DNA of 6,515 nt from Prevotellaceae bacterium (lineage in GTDB: Bacteria > Bacteroidota > Bacteroidia > Bacteroidales > Bacteroidaceae): positions 1 through 6,515 of the forward strand of contig JAFLUS010000113.1 in assembly GCA_022508685.1 (NCBI GenBank), written 5' to 3'. Under the pieces are notes generated by a model. That model saw nothing but the letters and a program-made list of their open reading frames with translations, ran no database searches and was not told where the DNA came from. The position numbers and the translations under genes were made by a program. Shown here piece after piece: positions 1-6,515 of the stretch; position 1 is the stretch's first letter, and each line of letters begins with the position of its first letter.

Positions 1-513
1 CCGCTGTTCCTCGAAGCAGGTGTTGGTCTGCAATATTCGTTCTATTCAGAAGATGAATCTGAAACAGAACGCATTGATGGTGAAAGAGTGAAGGTTACAC
101 TGACCGAAAAATATAACGGATTATCAATGAAAGTGCCTGTTCACCTTTTGTATGCATGGGATATTCCAAATTCTAAAGTGCAATTGATTCCTTTTGTAGG
201 TCTTAACTTGCGTTATAATTTTAGCGGAAAAATCAAGTATGAATGGGACGCATCGGTTGGTGGCTACACACTTGATGCAGATGACCTTGAGGAAGCAGGT
301 TTGGAAGACCAAGACTACAACGTATTCGACAAAGACGACATGGGTGGCAGCAAGAACACTTGGAAGCGTTTCCAAATCGGTTGGGAACTTGGTGTAAAGG
401 CTCGCTTCAATCAGAAGTATTTGCTCGGTATTTCTTATGGCAGTGACTTCTCTGAAATTGCAAAGAAAGTGAAGATTCACACAACTTCTATCACATTGGG
501 TTACTGCTTCTAA
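1..513 (+). CDS. Outer membrane beta-barrel protein, 3' part (start off window)
   Basis: The frame is open from base 1 to a TAA at 511-513, giving the last 170 residues of a protein; the internal GTG at 88 is not a likely start because the frame runs on upstream to the window edge. The sequence alternates short amphipathic strands with polar turns: a glycine-rich first strand (LEAGVGLQYSF), then SMKVPVHLLYAW, VQLIPFVGLNLRY, FQIGWELGVKARF, YLLGISYGSDF and a last strand ending in the aromatic residue Phe (ITLGYCF). This is the pattern of the small porin-like barrels of Bacteroidetes (OMP_b-brl / PorT-like families). An acidic loop lies around residues 90-117. The likely location is the outer membrane; substrate or partner is unknown. 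The gene is much AT-richer than the rest of the window and is convergent with the GH2 gene. The barrel call rests on pattern, not on a diagnostic motif. Confidence 0.72.
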   Translation, partial: PLFLEAGVGLQYSFYSEDESETERIDGERVKVTLTEKYNGLSMKVPVHLLYAWDIPNSKVQLIPFVGLNLRYNFSGKIKYEWDASVGGYTLDADDLEEAGLEDQDYNVFDKDDMGGSKNTWKRFQIGWELGVKARFNQKYLLGISYGSDFSEIAKKVKIHTTSITLGYCF

Positions 514-521
514 TCAATCAC

Positions 522-559
522 AACGGCGAACATCGCAAGATGCTCGCCGTTTCTCTTTT
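522..559 (+). terminator. Intrinsic terminator of the outer membrane protein gene
   Basis: Nine bases after the TAA, AACGGCGA (522-529) pairs with TCGCCGTT (544-551). After one A/C mismatch, CATC (531-534) pairs with GATG (539-542) around a GCAA tetraloop of the stable GNRA class. A pyrimidine tract, TTCTCTTTT (551-559), follows directly. Stem, loop and T-rich tail are all in the order expected for rho-independent termination on the + strand. Read on the - strand the hairpin lacks a comparable T tract, so it is a weak stop for the GH2 transcript. Confidence 0.85.
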
Positions 560-600
560 GTTCGCTCCGCAAAGGCAATGCAGGCTTTGCGGGGCGAACA
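559..600. repeat. Long perfect-type inverted repeat between convergent genes
   Basis: TGTTCGCTCCGCAAAG (559-574) pairs with CTTTGCGGGGCGAACA (585-600), a 16-bp stem with one G-U pair and a 10-base loop. It begins at the last T of the preceding terminator's tail and ends five bases before the stop codon of the GH2 gene (606-608). On the + strand it is followed by TCGTTTTATC, a short T run, so it could be a second, backup terminator for the barrel gene. On the - strand the bases after the stem are A-rich rather than T-rich, so it would act there as a 3'-end protecting stem rather than a classic terminator. The structure is seen directly; its role is inference. Confidence 0.7.
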
Positions 601-605
601 TCGTT

Positions 606-3062
606 TTATCGGTGTTCGGTCGCGATGCTGATTGTGGCATCGGGCAGTCCGTCGCTGCTGACGGTGAGGCGGATAGTGCCTGTGCCGTTGAGGCGTTTGC
701 TTTGCAGAATAGCGAGGGCACGGCCTTCGAAGAGGCGGGGTGTGGCGGAACGGAACGATGCCATGTCGGTGGGGGAGGCATTGCTGCCAGCGAGGAGGAT
801 GCCGTCGCCGTCGGTGGTGAAATGTACGATGCGTTGGCTGTCGGAGGTGACGACGTTGCCGTCGGCATCGATGAGTTCAGCGATGATGTATGCCAAATCG
901 TTGCCGTCGGCGTCAATGGTGGTGCGGTCGGTGCACAGACGAATGGCGACGGGCGTACCTGTGGTTTGCAGTCGGATGCAGGTGGAGTCGGAGCGGGGTA
1001 CGTCGACGAGTTCGGCAGTGAGTGTGCCCGGATGGTAGGGTACGTCGAAGGCGGCGCAGAAGGTTGCATCGGGTTGCTTCTCACCTATAGGTTCGCCGTT
1101 GAGCAGCAGGCGCACGCGTTGCTTGGCGTAGACATTGACGCGCAGGGGGGTGCCTTCAGCAACGTCGGGATATGTCCAACTGAGGTGTTCGCGCTGCCAA
1201 CCCCATTGCGAAATGGCTTGGTAGTGGTCTTGCGGACAAGGTTCTTCGACGGCCATGGCGATAGGTCGGCGATTCCATACGATGTCGCGGTAGTAACTCT
1301 GCGGTTTCTTTTCGCCGATGAGGTCGATGTCGCCACACCAGCCGTTCATCCACGGCCATGGTTGGAAGAACGTGCCGTTCTTGCCGTTTTCCACAAATTG
1401 TGCGCTACCGATGCCGGCTTCGCCGAGATAGTCCATTGCCGTCCACACGAAGTCGCCGATGACGTAGGGGTGGCGTTCGACGAGTGCCCAGTTTTCGCTG
1501 GCGCGTTTCGGATAACTCTCGGCGCCGTACATGATGCGGTCGGGATGAAGTTCGTGGTCGGGTTCGTAGTGCTGATAGAGGTAGTTGTACCCGCCGACGT
1601 CGAGGCTGCGGAAGGCATTGTCGCGTTCGTCGCGCCACGGGTGGGACGGCTGGTCCCAATCGCAAATGGCGGCGGTGACGGGACGGGTGGTGTCGAGTGT
1701 GCGCACCTGTTGGCGGAGGCGTTCGGCTGCGGCTATGCCGTCGGGTTCGATGCGTCCCGGAATTTCGTTGCCGATGCTCCACATGATGATGCTGGGGTGA
1801 CGGCGGTCGCGTCGTACCATCGTCTGCACGTCGTGGTTGCTTTCGGCGGCGAAGTAGTTGTGGTAGTCGTCGGGATTCTTGGCTACGAGCCATTGGTCGA
1901 AACATTCGTCAATGACCATCAGTCCGATGCTGTCGCACACGTCGAGGAAGTGCTCGGAAGGGAGGTTGTGGGAACAGCGGACGGCATTGAAGCCATTCTG
2001 CTTGAGCAGTGTGAGTTTGCGCGTTTCGGCGCGGTCGAAGGCTGCGGCGCCGAGCAGTCCGTTGTCGTGGTGGACGCAGCCGCCATGCAGCAACGTGGGT
2101 TCGCCGTTGAGGAGAAATCCCTTCGTGGCACTGAATTGGAGGGTGCGGATGCCGAAGGGGATGTCGAGGCAGTCGCCCTTGTCGGTTTTGCCGTCGGAAA
2201 GGCGCAGCGTGGCAGTATAGCGATGAGGATGTGCAGGTGCCCATAGTTGAGGCTGGGCAACGTCGAGATGCACGATGATGGGTTGCTGAGTATGCGGTTG
2301 CATGGTCACACGCTCGGTGTGGGTGGCAACGACGCGGTGGTCAGGAGCATAGACGGTTACTTCGAGCACGCGCCGTTCCTTGCGGTCGCCGTCGTTGTGG
2401 AGCAAGGTAGAGGCTTGCAGCCTGCACGTCGGGCTGTCGGCGGTGAGGGCGGAACCGACGACGTGGATATCGGTTTCCCATTCATCCATATAGAGGTGGG
2501 GCGTGCGCATGAGCCACACGTGGCGGTAGATGCCGCTGCCGGCATACCAACGGGTGTTCTTGCCTTCGTTGCGGACGCGAATTGCCAGCACGTTGTCTTC
2601 GCCTGCGGGGCGGCAATAGGGCGTGATGTCGACGCGGAAAGGGCGGTAGCCGTAGTTGCAGGTGGCAATCTGCTGTCCGTTGAGCCACACTTCGCTGTGG
2701 TTGTAGATGCCTTCAAAATAGAGCAGGAGGCGATGATTGAGGTCGGCTTTGTCGAGCGTGAAGTGCTTGCGATACCACCCTTCGCCACCGACCGTCCAAC
2801 CTGTGGCGTCGGTGCCGATGCTCTTGCGCGAAAAAGGCCCGACGTTGTCGCCGAGCGCAGTGGCGGCTTCGGTTTCCACACTCCAGTCGTGGGGCAGATT
2901 GAGCGAGCGCCACGAGGCGTCGTCGTAGTCGGCGAGATGAGCATCGGCAGTCGCTCCGTAGCGGAAGCGCCAATCGTGGTCGATGCAGGTTTTGCGTGGC
3001 TGTGCCGCAATGGTGGCAGCGGATAGCAGGAGGAGGGTAGTGGCTATGAAGATGCGTTTCAT
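606..3062 (-). CDS. Secreted glycoside hydrolase family 2, beta-galactosidase-like
   Basis: An 818-residue exo-glycosidase with a Sec signal peptide (residues 1 to about 20, cleavage near AIAA/Q, no lipobox Cys), so it is likely periplasmic. Domain order: GH2 sugar-binding jelly roll (about 30-195), immunoglobulin-like domain (205-308), TIM barrel (315-600), DUF4982-type domain (608-690) and a C-terminal Ig-like GH2 domain (700-815). In the barrel, the acid/base is Glu433 in WSIGNE and the likely nucleophile is Glu515 in YGAES, both expected for retaining GH2 enzymes; RCSHN (362-366) is the usual substrate-pocket motif. The NxKG acid-recognition motif of beta-glucuronidases is absent from its usual place near GDIDLIGEKKP, so beta-galactosidase-like activity is favoured; the true sugar is unproven. 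The start at 3062 is supported by the signal peptide. It lies 27 bases after the tandem esterase gene, with no clear promoter in the gap, so the two are probably co-transcribed. Confidence 0.95.
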   Translation of the reverse strand: MKRIFIATTLLLLSAATIAAQPRKTCIDHDWRFRYGATADAHLADYDDASWRSLNLPHDWSVETEAATALGDNVGPFSRKSIGTDATGWTVGGEGWYRKHFTLDKADLNHRLLLYFEGIYNHSEVWLNGQQIATCNYGYRPFRVDITPYCRPAGEDNVLAIRVRNEGKNTRWYAGSGIYRHVWLMRTPHLYMDEWETDIHVVGSALTADSPTCRLQASTLLHNDGDRKERRVLEVTVYAPDHRVVATHTERVTMQPHTQQPIIVHLDVAQPQLWAPAHPHRYTATLRLSDGKTDKGDCLDIPFGIRTLQFSATKGFLLNGEPTLLHGGCVHHDNGLLGAAAFDRAETRKLTLLKQNGFNAVRCSHNLPSEHFLDVCDSIGLMVIDECFDQWLVAKNPDDYHNYFAAESNHDVQTMVRRDRRHPSIIMWSIGNEIPGRIEPDGIAAAERLRQQVRTLDTTRPVTAAICDWDQPSHPWRDERDNAFRSLDVGGYNYLYQHYEPDHELHPDRIMYGAESYPKRASENWALVERHPYVIGDFVWTAMDYLGEAGIGSAQFVENGKNGTFFQPWPWMNGWCGDIDLIGEKKPQSYYRDIVWNRRPIAMAVEEPCPQDHYQAISQWGWQREHLSWTYPDVAEGTPLRVNVYAKQRVRLLLNGEPIGEKQPDATFCAAFDVPYHPGTLTAELVDVPRSDSTCIRLQTTGTPVAIRLCTDRTTIDADGNDLAYIIAELIDADGNVVTSDSQRIVHFTTDGDGILLAGSNASPTDMASFRSATPRLFEGRALAILQSKRLNGTGTIRLTVSSDGLPDATISIATEHR

Positions 3063-3089
3063 CTATCTATAAATAAGTATGTGAATGGA

Positions 3090-4892
3090 TTATTTCAGCA
3101 ACTTGCGGAGGGTGCGGATGCCCGGCTGACGGCGGTCCAACTGCCTGATGCCTTGAGCCAGACTCTTGGCATTGAGGCGGGCACCGGCAAGCGACGTGTG
3201 CGTGTGGTCGCGGCAGAACATGGCTGCTGCTGCCTCTTTGCCCATGCGGTCGAGTGCATCTGCCGTGATGTTGTGGAGGTCGAGGAAGGCGCAACCGGTG
3301 TCGGCGGCTACTTGCCGATACCATTCTCCGTAGGACTTGTTGCGGCGTTCCACCTTGCCGTCGGGCCATTCGTTGCGTGGCGTCAGACTGACGAGAATGG
3401 GGATGCCGCCTTTCTCGCGAACGTCGGTGATGAACTTGCGCAGGTACCATCCGAAGGAGTAGATGACGCGGTACTGCCCATTGGATGCCAAATGGTAGAC
3501 GTGGCAGGTGTCGGTTGCCGTGGCAATGACTCCGCGTTCCTTTTGGGTGTCAATGGGCCCGATGTCGTTATGTCCGAACTGAATGAAGACGTAGTCGCCG
3601 GGTTCGACGGAATGGTAGACGGCATCCCACCGACCTTCTTCCAGATAGGTGCGGGTGGAACGTCCGGCCTTGGCTGCATTGACGACTTCGCACTTTTTGT
3701 TGTTGAACACGGTGTAGGCTTGGCTGCCCAGTCCCCACATGCCTTCGGGGTCGCTGTCCTCGTTCTTGACGGTGGAGTCGCCCGTGAGGAACACGGCAGG
3801 ACGTTTGCGCTTCTTTTTGGATGCCGTTTCCGTCTTGAGCGTATGCGGATGCAGCCGTTCGGTCAGCAAGGCTGTGCGGAGGAAGGCGAGCGACGGGTCG
3901 GTGCTGGCTTCGATGCCTTCGGCAAAGGATGCTGCATTCATCTGCGCACCGAATGCCGATGAATGGATTTTGTCGCCGAAGAAATGGTAGTCGGCCTTCC
4001 AAGGGTCGAAACTGTCGAGTTTGCGTGCCGAAATGTCGTTGAGGTCGATGCACGGCACATGGAGTTCGTCAGCCAACGCCTGAATCCATGGCGTGAAGGT
4101 GGTGAGTTTGCGGTCGAAGATAGAGTCGCGTCCGTCGTATTGGTCGGGGTGCGGATTGGGCACACGGCTGTTGCGTGGCGTCAGTGTGAGGAGGATAGGG
4201 TGTGCACCGCGTTTGCGGATGTCGCTGACGAAACGGCGAACGTAGCCGCCGAAGGTGTACACCATCTCTATCTGCTCGGTCTCCGTAATGGTCACTTGGG
4301 TGGATTGTGCATCTTGACGGAGGTCGCCGACGGTACGCTGAATGGCGTTGTTGTAGACCACATCCTGCTTTTTCGTGCCTTTAATCGCCACGAGAATGGA
4401 GTCGTCAGCCAACGGACTTTCGCCGTCAGCACCGCGGTAACTTGCTCTTGCCCTGCCTTCGTCGAGCGGGCCGTTGTCGTTATGTCCGAGTTCGAGCACG
4501 ACGTAGTCGCCGGGACGGATGCCGCGCAGCACGGCTTGCCAGAGTTGTCGGTAGAACGTGCGTGGCGAGGTTCCGCCGAGGGCGTGGTTCTCGACCGTAA
4601 TGAGGTCGGGATTGAAGTATTCGTGCGCATAGTATCCCCAGCCCCATTGTCCGTTGTTTCCGTTTCCGAGCGTGCCGTTGCGCATCGTGCTGTTGCCCAC
4701 GAGGAAGAGGACGGGGTGGTCGGACACGCGACTGCTGCCGCTGACGGGGCGCACTTGGTTGGCGCGTTCGAGAGAGTCGAGAGTGAGGTCGCGCACTCCG
4801 TTCACGTCTTTCAGTCCGTGAAGGGCTTGTGCTGCGAGGTCGGTGTGGATGCCGAAGAGCATCAGCAGGAGGGGAAGAATGCAGTGTTTCAT
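3090..4892 (-). CDS. Secreted tandem SGNH esterase, rhamnogalacturonan acetylesterase-like (CE12)
   Basis: A 600-residue protein with a signal peptide (about 1-21) and two complete SGNH/GDSL hydrolase domains, twice the usual size of this family. Domain 1 (about 60-330) has block I GNST with Ser68, the block II Gly107, GHND with Asn138, and DKIH with Asp307 and His310. Domain 2 (about 365-585) has GDST with Ser373, Gly410, GHND with Asn442, and DHTH with Asp562 and His565. Both thus keep the catalytic triad and oxyanion-hole residues. Domain 1 has Asn67 where the GDSx Asp is usual, and a longer insert after GHND (about 145-205). A lysine/arginine-rich linker (KKKRKR, 359-364) joins the domains. 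The NAAKAGRSTRTY and TPRN stretches resemble CE12 rhamnogalacturonan acetylesterases, which remove acetyl from pectin; substrate is inferred from family. The gene starts 11 bases after the upstream synthase stop, with no Shine-Dalgarno sequence, as usual in Bacteroidetes. Confidence 0.9.
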   Translation of the reverse strand: MKHCILPLLLMLFGIHTDLAAQALHGLKDVNGVRDLTLDSLERANQVRPVSGSSRVSDHPVLFLVGNSTMRNGTLGNGNNGQWGWGYYAHEYFNPDLITVENHALGGTSPRTFYRQLWQAVLRGIRPGDYVVLELGHNDNGPLDEGRARASYRGADGESPLADDSILVAIKGTKKQDVVYNNAIQRTVGDLRQDAQSTQVTITETEQIEMVYTFGGYVRRFVSDIRKRGAHPILLTLTPRNSRVPNPHPDQYDGRDSIFDRKLTTFTPWIQALADELHVPCIDLNDISARKLDSFDPWKADYHFFGDKIHSSAFGAQMNAASFAEGIEASTDPSLAFLRTALLTERLHPHTLKTETASKKKRKRPAVFLTGDSTVKNEDSDPEGMWGLGSQAYTVFNNKKCEVVNAAKAGRSTRTYLEEGRWDAVYHSVEPGDYVFIQFGHNDIGPIDTQKERGVIATATDTCHVYHLASNGQYRVIYSFGWYLRKFITDVREKGGIPILVSLTPRNEWPDGKVERRNKSYGEWYRQVAADTGCAFLDLHNITADALDRMGKEAAAAMFCRDHTHTSLAGARLNAKSLAQGIRQLDRRQPGIRTLRKLLK

Positions 4893-4903
4893 TTTGGAAG
4901 TGA

Positions 4904-6349
4904 TTAAAGCATGGGTGAAAATAGCCGGAACAGCGATTGCAGAAAGCGTTCGACGAAGGGCAGGCGGCGCTTTCGCAACCAGTGGTTGATGCGCACGCTG
5001 CGTTGTTCATCTTCGAGGTAGATGTGCTTCATGCGCCGTGCCACGTCTTTGCCGTAGAAAAATATGTTGGCTTCGAAATTGTTTTCAAAACTGCGGAAGT
5101 CGATGTTGGTGGAGCCACACGTGCAGATGCTGTCGTCGCTGACCAGCAGTTTGCTGTGCAGAAATCCGCCTTGGTAGAGGTAGACCTTCACGCCCGCCTT
5201 GATGACGTCGGGCAGGAAGGAACGGCTTGCCCATTCCGCAATGCGGGAGTCTCCGCGATAAGGCAGCATGAGCCGCACGTCGACGCCCGACAGCGCGGCA
5301 GTGCGCATCGCCACCAGTACGGGTTCGGTGGGCAGGAAGTAGGGCGTTTCCATATAGACATAGTGGCGTGCCTCGAGCAGAATGCGGACATAGCCCTGCA
5401 TGATGTTGTGCCAAGCCGACGTGGGACTGCTCGTCACGACCTGCGCCACGCAACTCGCTCCGCCCGCCGTCGGCACCACCGTCGGATAGTAGGCAGAGGT
5501 GTCGGGCAACGTGTGCGAAACAAAATAGAGGTCTTCAAAGAAAATGCGTTGCAACGTGGCCACGCACCCGCCTTTCACCCGCAGATGCGTGTCGCGCCAC
5601 GCCCCCATCGTCGGCGTGCCGTCCATGTAGCGCTGGGCAATGTTCATGCCGCCGATGAACCCCGTGTGTCCGTCGACGACGCAGATTTTGCGATGATTGC
5701 GATAATTGATTTTGCGCGTCAAGGCAGGAAAGTGCACGGGCATGAAGGCATGCACCTCCACTCCGGCATCCTGCATGCGGCGGAAGAACGACGACGACAC
5801 TCGCCAACTGCCCACGTCGTCGTAAATCACGCGCACCTCCACACCCTCGCGGGCTTTCGCCATCAGCGCATCGGCAACCTGCTGCCCAAGCGCATCGTCG
5901 AGAAAGATGTAGGTGCAAAGATGAACGTGGTGCCGAGCCTCACGGATGGCTTGCAGCAAAGCCGGGAAGAATTCGTTTCCACACGTGTACGTCTCCACCT
6001 CGTTGTCGGCAACCGGAAGTGCATCATCCTGATTGGCAAACAACTGCATGATGCGCGCATGCTGCTGAGGCACGATTTCCTGACGTGCCTCCCCCTTGCT
6101 GCCTTTGCGCAGTCGCGGACGGAGGAACGGCTGCAGACGATGCCGGTTGATGTAGCGTTCCTTACGGATGTTCTGTCCGAAAAAGAAATAGAGCACCATT
6201 CCCACCACCGGCAGAAACATGAGAATCATCAGCCACGCCACCGTCTTCATCGGCTGGCGGTTCTCCATCATCACCACCACCATCGTCGTTGCGACCACGA
6301 CGATGTAGAGCAGCAGTGAAATCTGTTTGATAAAGGCGATGACGTCCAT
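4904..6349 (-). CDS. cls: Cardiolipin synthase, phospholipase D family
   Basis: With the start at 6349 the protein has 481 residues, the usual length for bacterial cardiolipin synthases. It makes cardiolipin from two phosphatidylglycerol molecules (or a related donor) at the inner membrane. Two N-terminal transmembrane helices (about 9-28 and 36-57) flank the family's NRQPxKTVAW segment, and the second leads into YFFFGQN. Two HKD phosphodiesterase motifs follow: His219-Lys221-Asp226 in the NHRKICVVDG block, with a GGMN after it, and His398-Lys400-Asp405 in the FLHSKLLVSD block, with GSTNID after it. All catalytic residues are present. The reading frame stays open upstream to the window edge, including a GTG at 6478, but the extra 43 residues would be encoded through the promoter and homopolymer tracts and lack family features. 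It is first in a tight - strand cluster with the esterase and GH2 genes, an unusual neighbourhood for a lipid gene. Confidence 0.93.
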   Translation of the reverse strand: MDVIAFIKQISLLLYIVVVATTMVVVMMENRQPMKTVAWLMILMFLPVVGMVLYFFFGQNIRKERYINRHRLQPFLRPRLRKGSKGEARQEIVPQQHARIMQLFANQDDALPVADNEVETYTCGNEFFPALLQAIREARHHVHLCTYIFLDDALGQQVADALMAKAREGVEVRVIYDDVGSWRVSSSFFRRMQDAGVEVHAFMPVHFPALTRKINYRNHRKICVVDGHTGFIGGMNIAQRYMDGTPTMGAWRDTHLRVKGGCVATLQRIFFEDLYFVSHTLPDTSAYYPTVVPTAGGASCVAQVVTSSPTSAWHNIMQGYVRILLEARHYVYMETPYFLPTEPVLVAMRTAALSGVDVRLMLPYRGDSRIAEWASRSFLPDVIKAGVKVYLYQGGFLHSKLLVSDDSICTCGSTNIDFRSFENNFEANIFFYGKDVARRMKHIYLEDEQRSVRINHWLRKRRLPFVERFLQSLFRLFSPML

Positions 6350-6379
6350 ATTCTTTGCGTAGCAGAACTCCTCTTCGTG

Positions 6380-6410
6380 CAAAGATAGGAAAAACGGCAG
6401 GAATGGCAAA
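6380..6410 (-). promoter_or_regulatory. Bacteroidetes-type sigma-ABfr promoter of the cluster
   Basis: On the - strand a -33 box TTTG (6407-6410) and a -7 box TATCTTTG (6380-6387) are separated by 19 bases. This matches the Bacteroidetes consensus TTTG / TAnnTTTG at every fixed position. Transcription would start around 6373-6375, leaving a leader of about 25 bases before the ATG at 6349. It lies inside the upstream extension of the synthase frame, so it argues for the shorter protein. It is the only strong promoter found on the - strand and may drive all three genes. Confidence 0.8.
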
Positions 6411-6442
6411 AAAACTATCGAAAAAACCGCCTTCGCACCATC

Positions 6443-6461
6443 AAAAAAACGGCAACTGCCG
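6443..6461 (-). terminator. Possible weak terminator of an upstream gene outside the window
   Basis: On the - strand CGGC-AGTT-GCCG (6450-6461) is followed directly by seven T (6443-6449). The stem is only four pairs, which is short. A competing hairpin is possible from CAACT/AGTTG arms (6453-6457 and 6462-6466). It could end a gene transcribed from beyond the right edge, insulating the promoter at 6380-6410. The stem is marginal and no upstream gene is visible, so this is tentative. Confidence 0.3.
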
Positions 6462-6515
6462 AGTTGACAAAAAGACACTATAGTTTCGTGATTTTTTCTC
6501 CGAAGTTTCGTCGAA

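Noticed and set aside
540..3026. Long + strand open frames (568 and 259 codons) opposite the GH2 gene
   Set aside because: They are codon-for-codon antisense to the GH2 gene. Stops there would need TTA, CTA or TCA codons in the sense gene, which are rare in this GC-rich sequence; the first frame ends exactly at a sense CTA. The translations show no known domain and are rich in Val, Ala and Gly.
3063..3089. Possible promoter in the gap before the GH2 gene
   Set aside because: The 27 bases are AT-rich but no TAnnTTTG box with a partner TTTG at correct spacing could be found.
5057..5089. Promoter-like pair on the - strand inside the synthase gene (TTTG, 21 bases, TATTTTTC)
   Set aside because: The -7 box has one mismatch at its last base, the spacing is slightly long, and the site is within conserved coding sequence about 165 bases before the esterase start. 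It is kept only as a weak candidate for internal transcription.
3081..6319. Long + strand open frames opposite the esterase and synthase genes, one encoding a run of six histidines
   Set aside because: They are antisense shadows of genes with complete catalytic motifs. The histidine run is the complement of codons for the Met/Val-rich first membrane helix of the synthase.
6461..6490. TTGACA and TATAGT on the + strand, resembling a sigma-70 promoter
   Set aside because: Only nine bases separate the boxes, far from the 17 needed, and this sigma-70 consensus is not used in Bacteroidetes.
6350..6515. Possible coding sequence continuing upstream of the synthase start
   Set aside because: The frame is open, but the region is made of A/T homopolymers, contains the promoter, and its translation is Phe-rich with no family similarity that I recognise.

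Overview
The window looks like a piece of a Bacteroidales chromosome, probably Prevotellaceae or a relative. The evidence is a Bacteroidetes-type promoter (TTTG-N19-TAnnTTTG), starts without Shine-Dalgarno sequences, a glycoside hydrolase family 2 (GH2) architecture common in gut Bacteroidetes, and a small beta-barrel outer membrane protein. Genus and species cannot be read from the sequence.

Layout. From 1 to 513 (+) lies the 3' part of an outer membrane beta-barrel gene whose start is off the left edge. A 92-base convergent gap (514-605) holds two adjacent hairpins; the first is a good intrinsic terminator for the + strand gene. The rest is a three-gene cluster on the - strand, read from right to left. 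First is a cardiolipin synthase of the two-HKD phospholipase D type (4904-6349). After 11 bases comes a secreted protein with two tandem SGNH/GDSL esterase domains of the rhamnogalacturonan acetylesterase type, CE12 (3090-4892). After another 27 bases comes a secreted five-domain GH2 enzyme (606-3062). A near-consensus promoter at 6380-6410 sits just upstream of the synthase and shows that its start is at 6349, not at an upstream GTG. The right end (6411-6515) is non-coding, with T-rich tracts on the - strand and a possible weak terminator of an upstream gene outside the window.

How the genes may work together. The double acetylesterase and the GH2 enzyme fit together as periplasmic enzymes of plant cell-wall (pectin, rhamnogalacturonan I) breakdown: deacetylation, then removal of beta-linked sugars. 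No SusC/SusD pair, regulator or lyase is visible, so this would be a satellite of a polysaccharide utilization locus or an orphan pair. The cardiolipin synthase is a housekeeping inner-membrane enzyme; its tight spacing to the pectin-type genes suggests shared transcription with no obvious functional link.

Composition differs sharply: the barrel gene is about 35-47% GC in rows counted by hand, while the - strand genes reach about 60-70%. No RNA gene, CRISPR array, insertion sequence or attachment site was found, and no stretch over 300 bases lacks a gene. I see no convincing new system here; the most useful leads are the mixed operon, the tandem esterase, the paired hairpins and the composition step.
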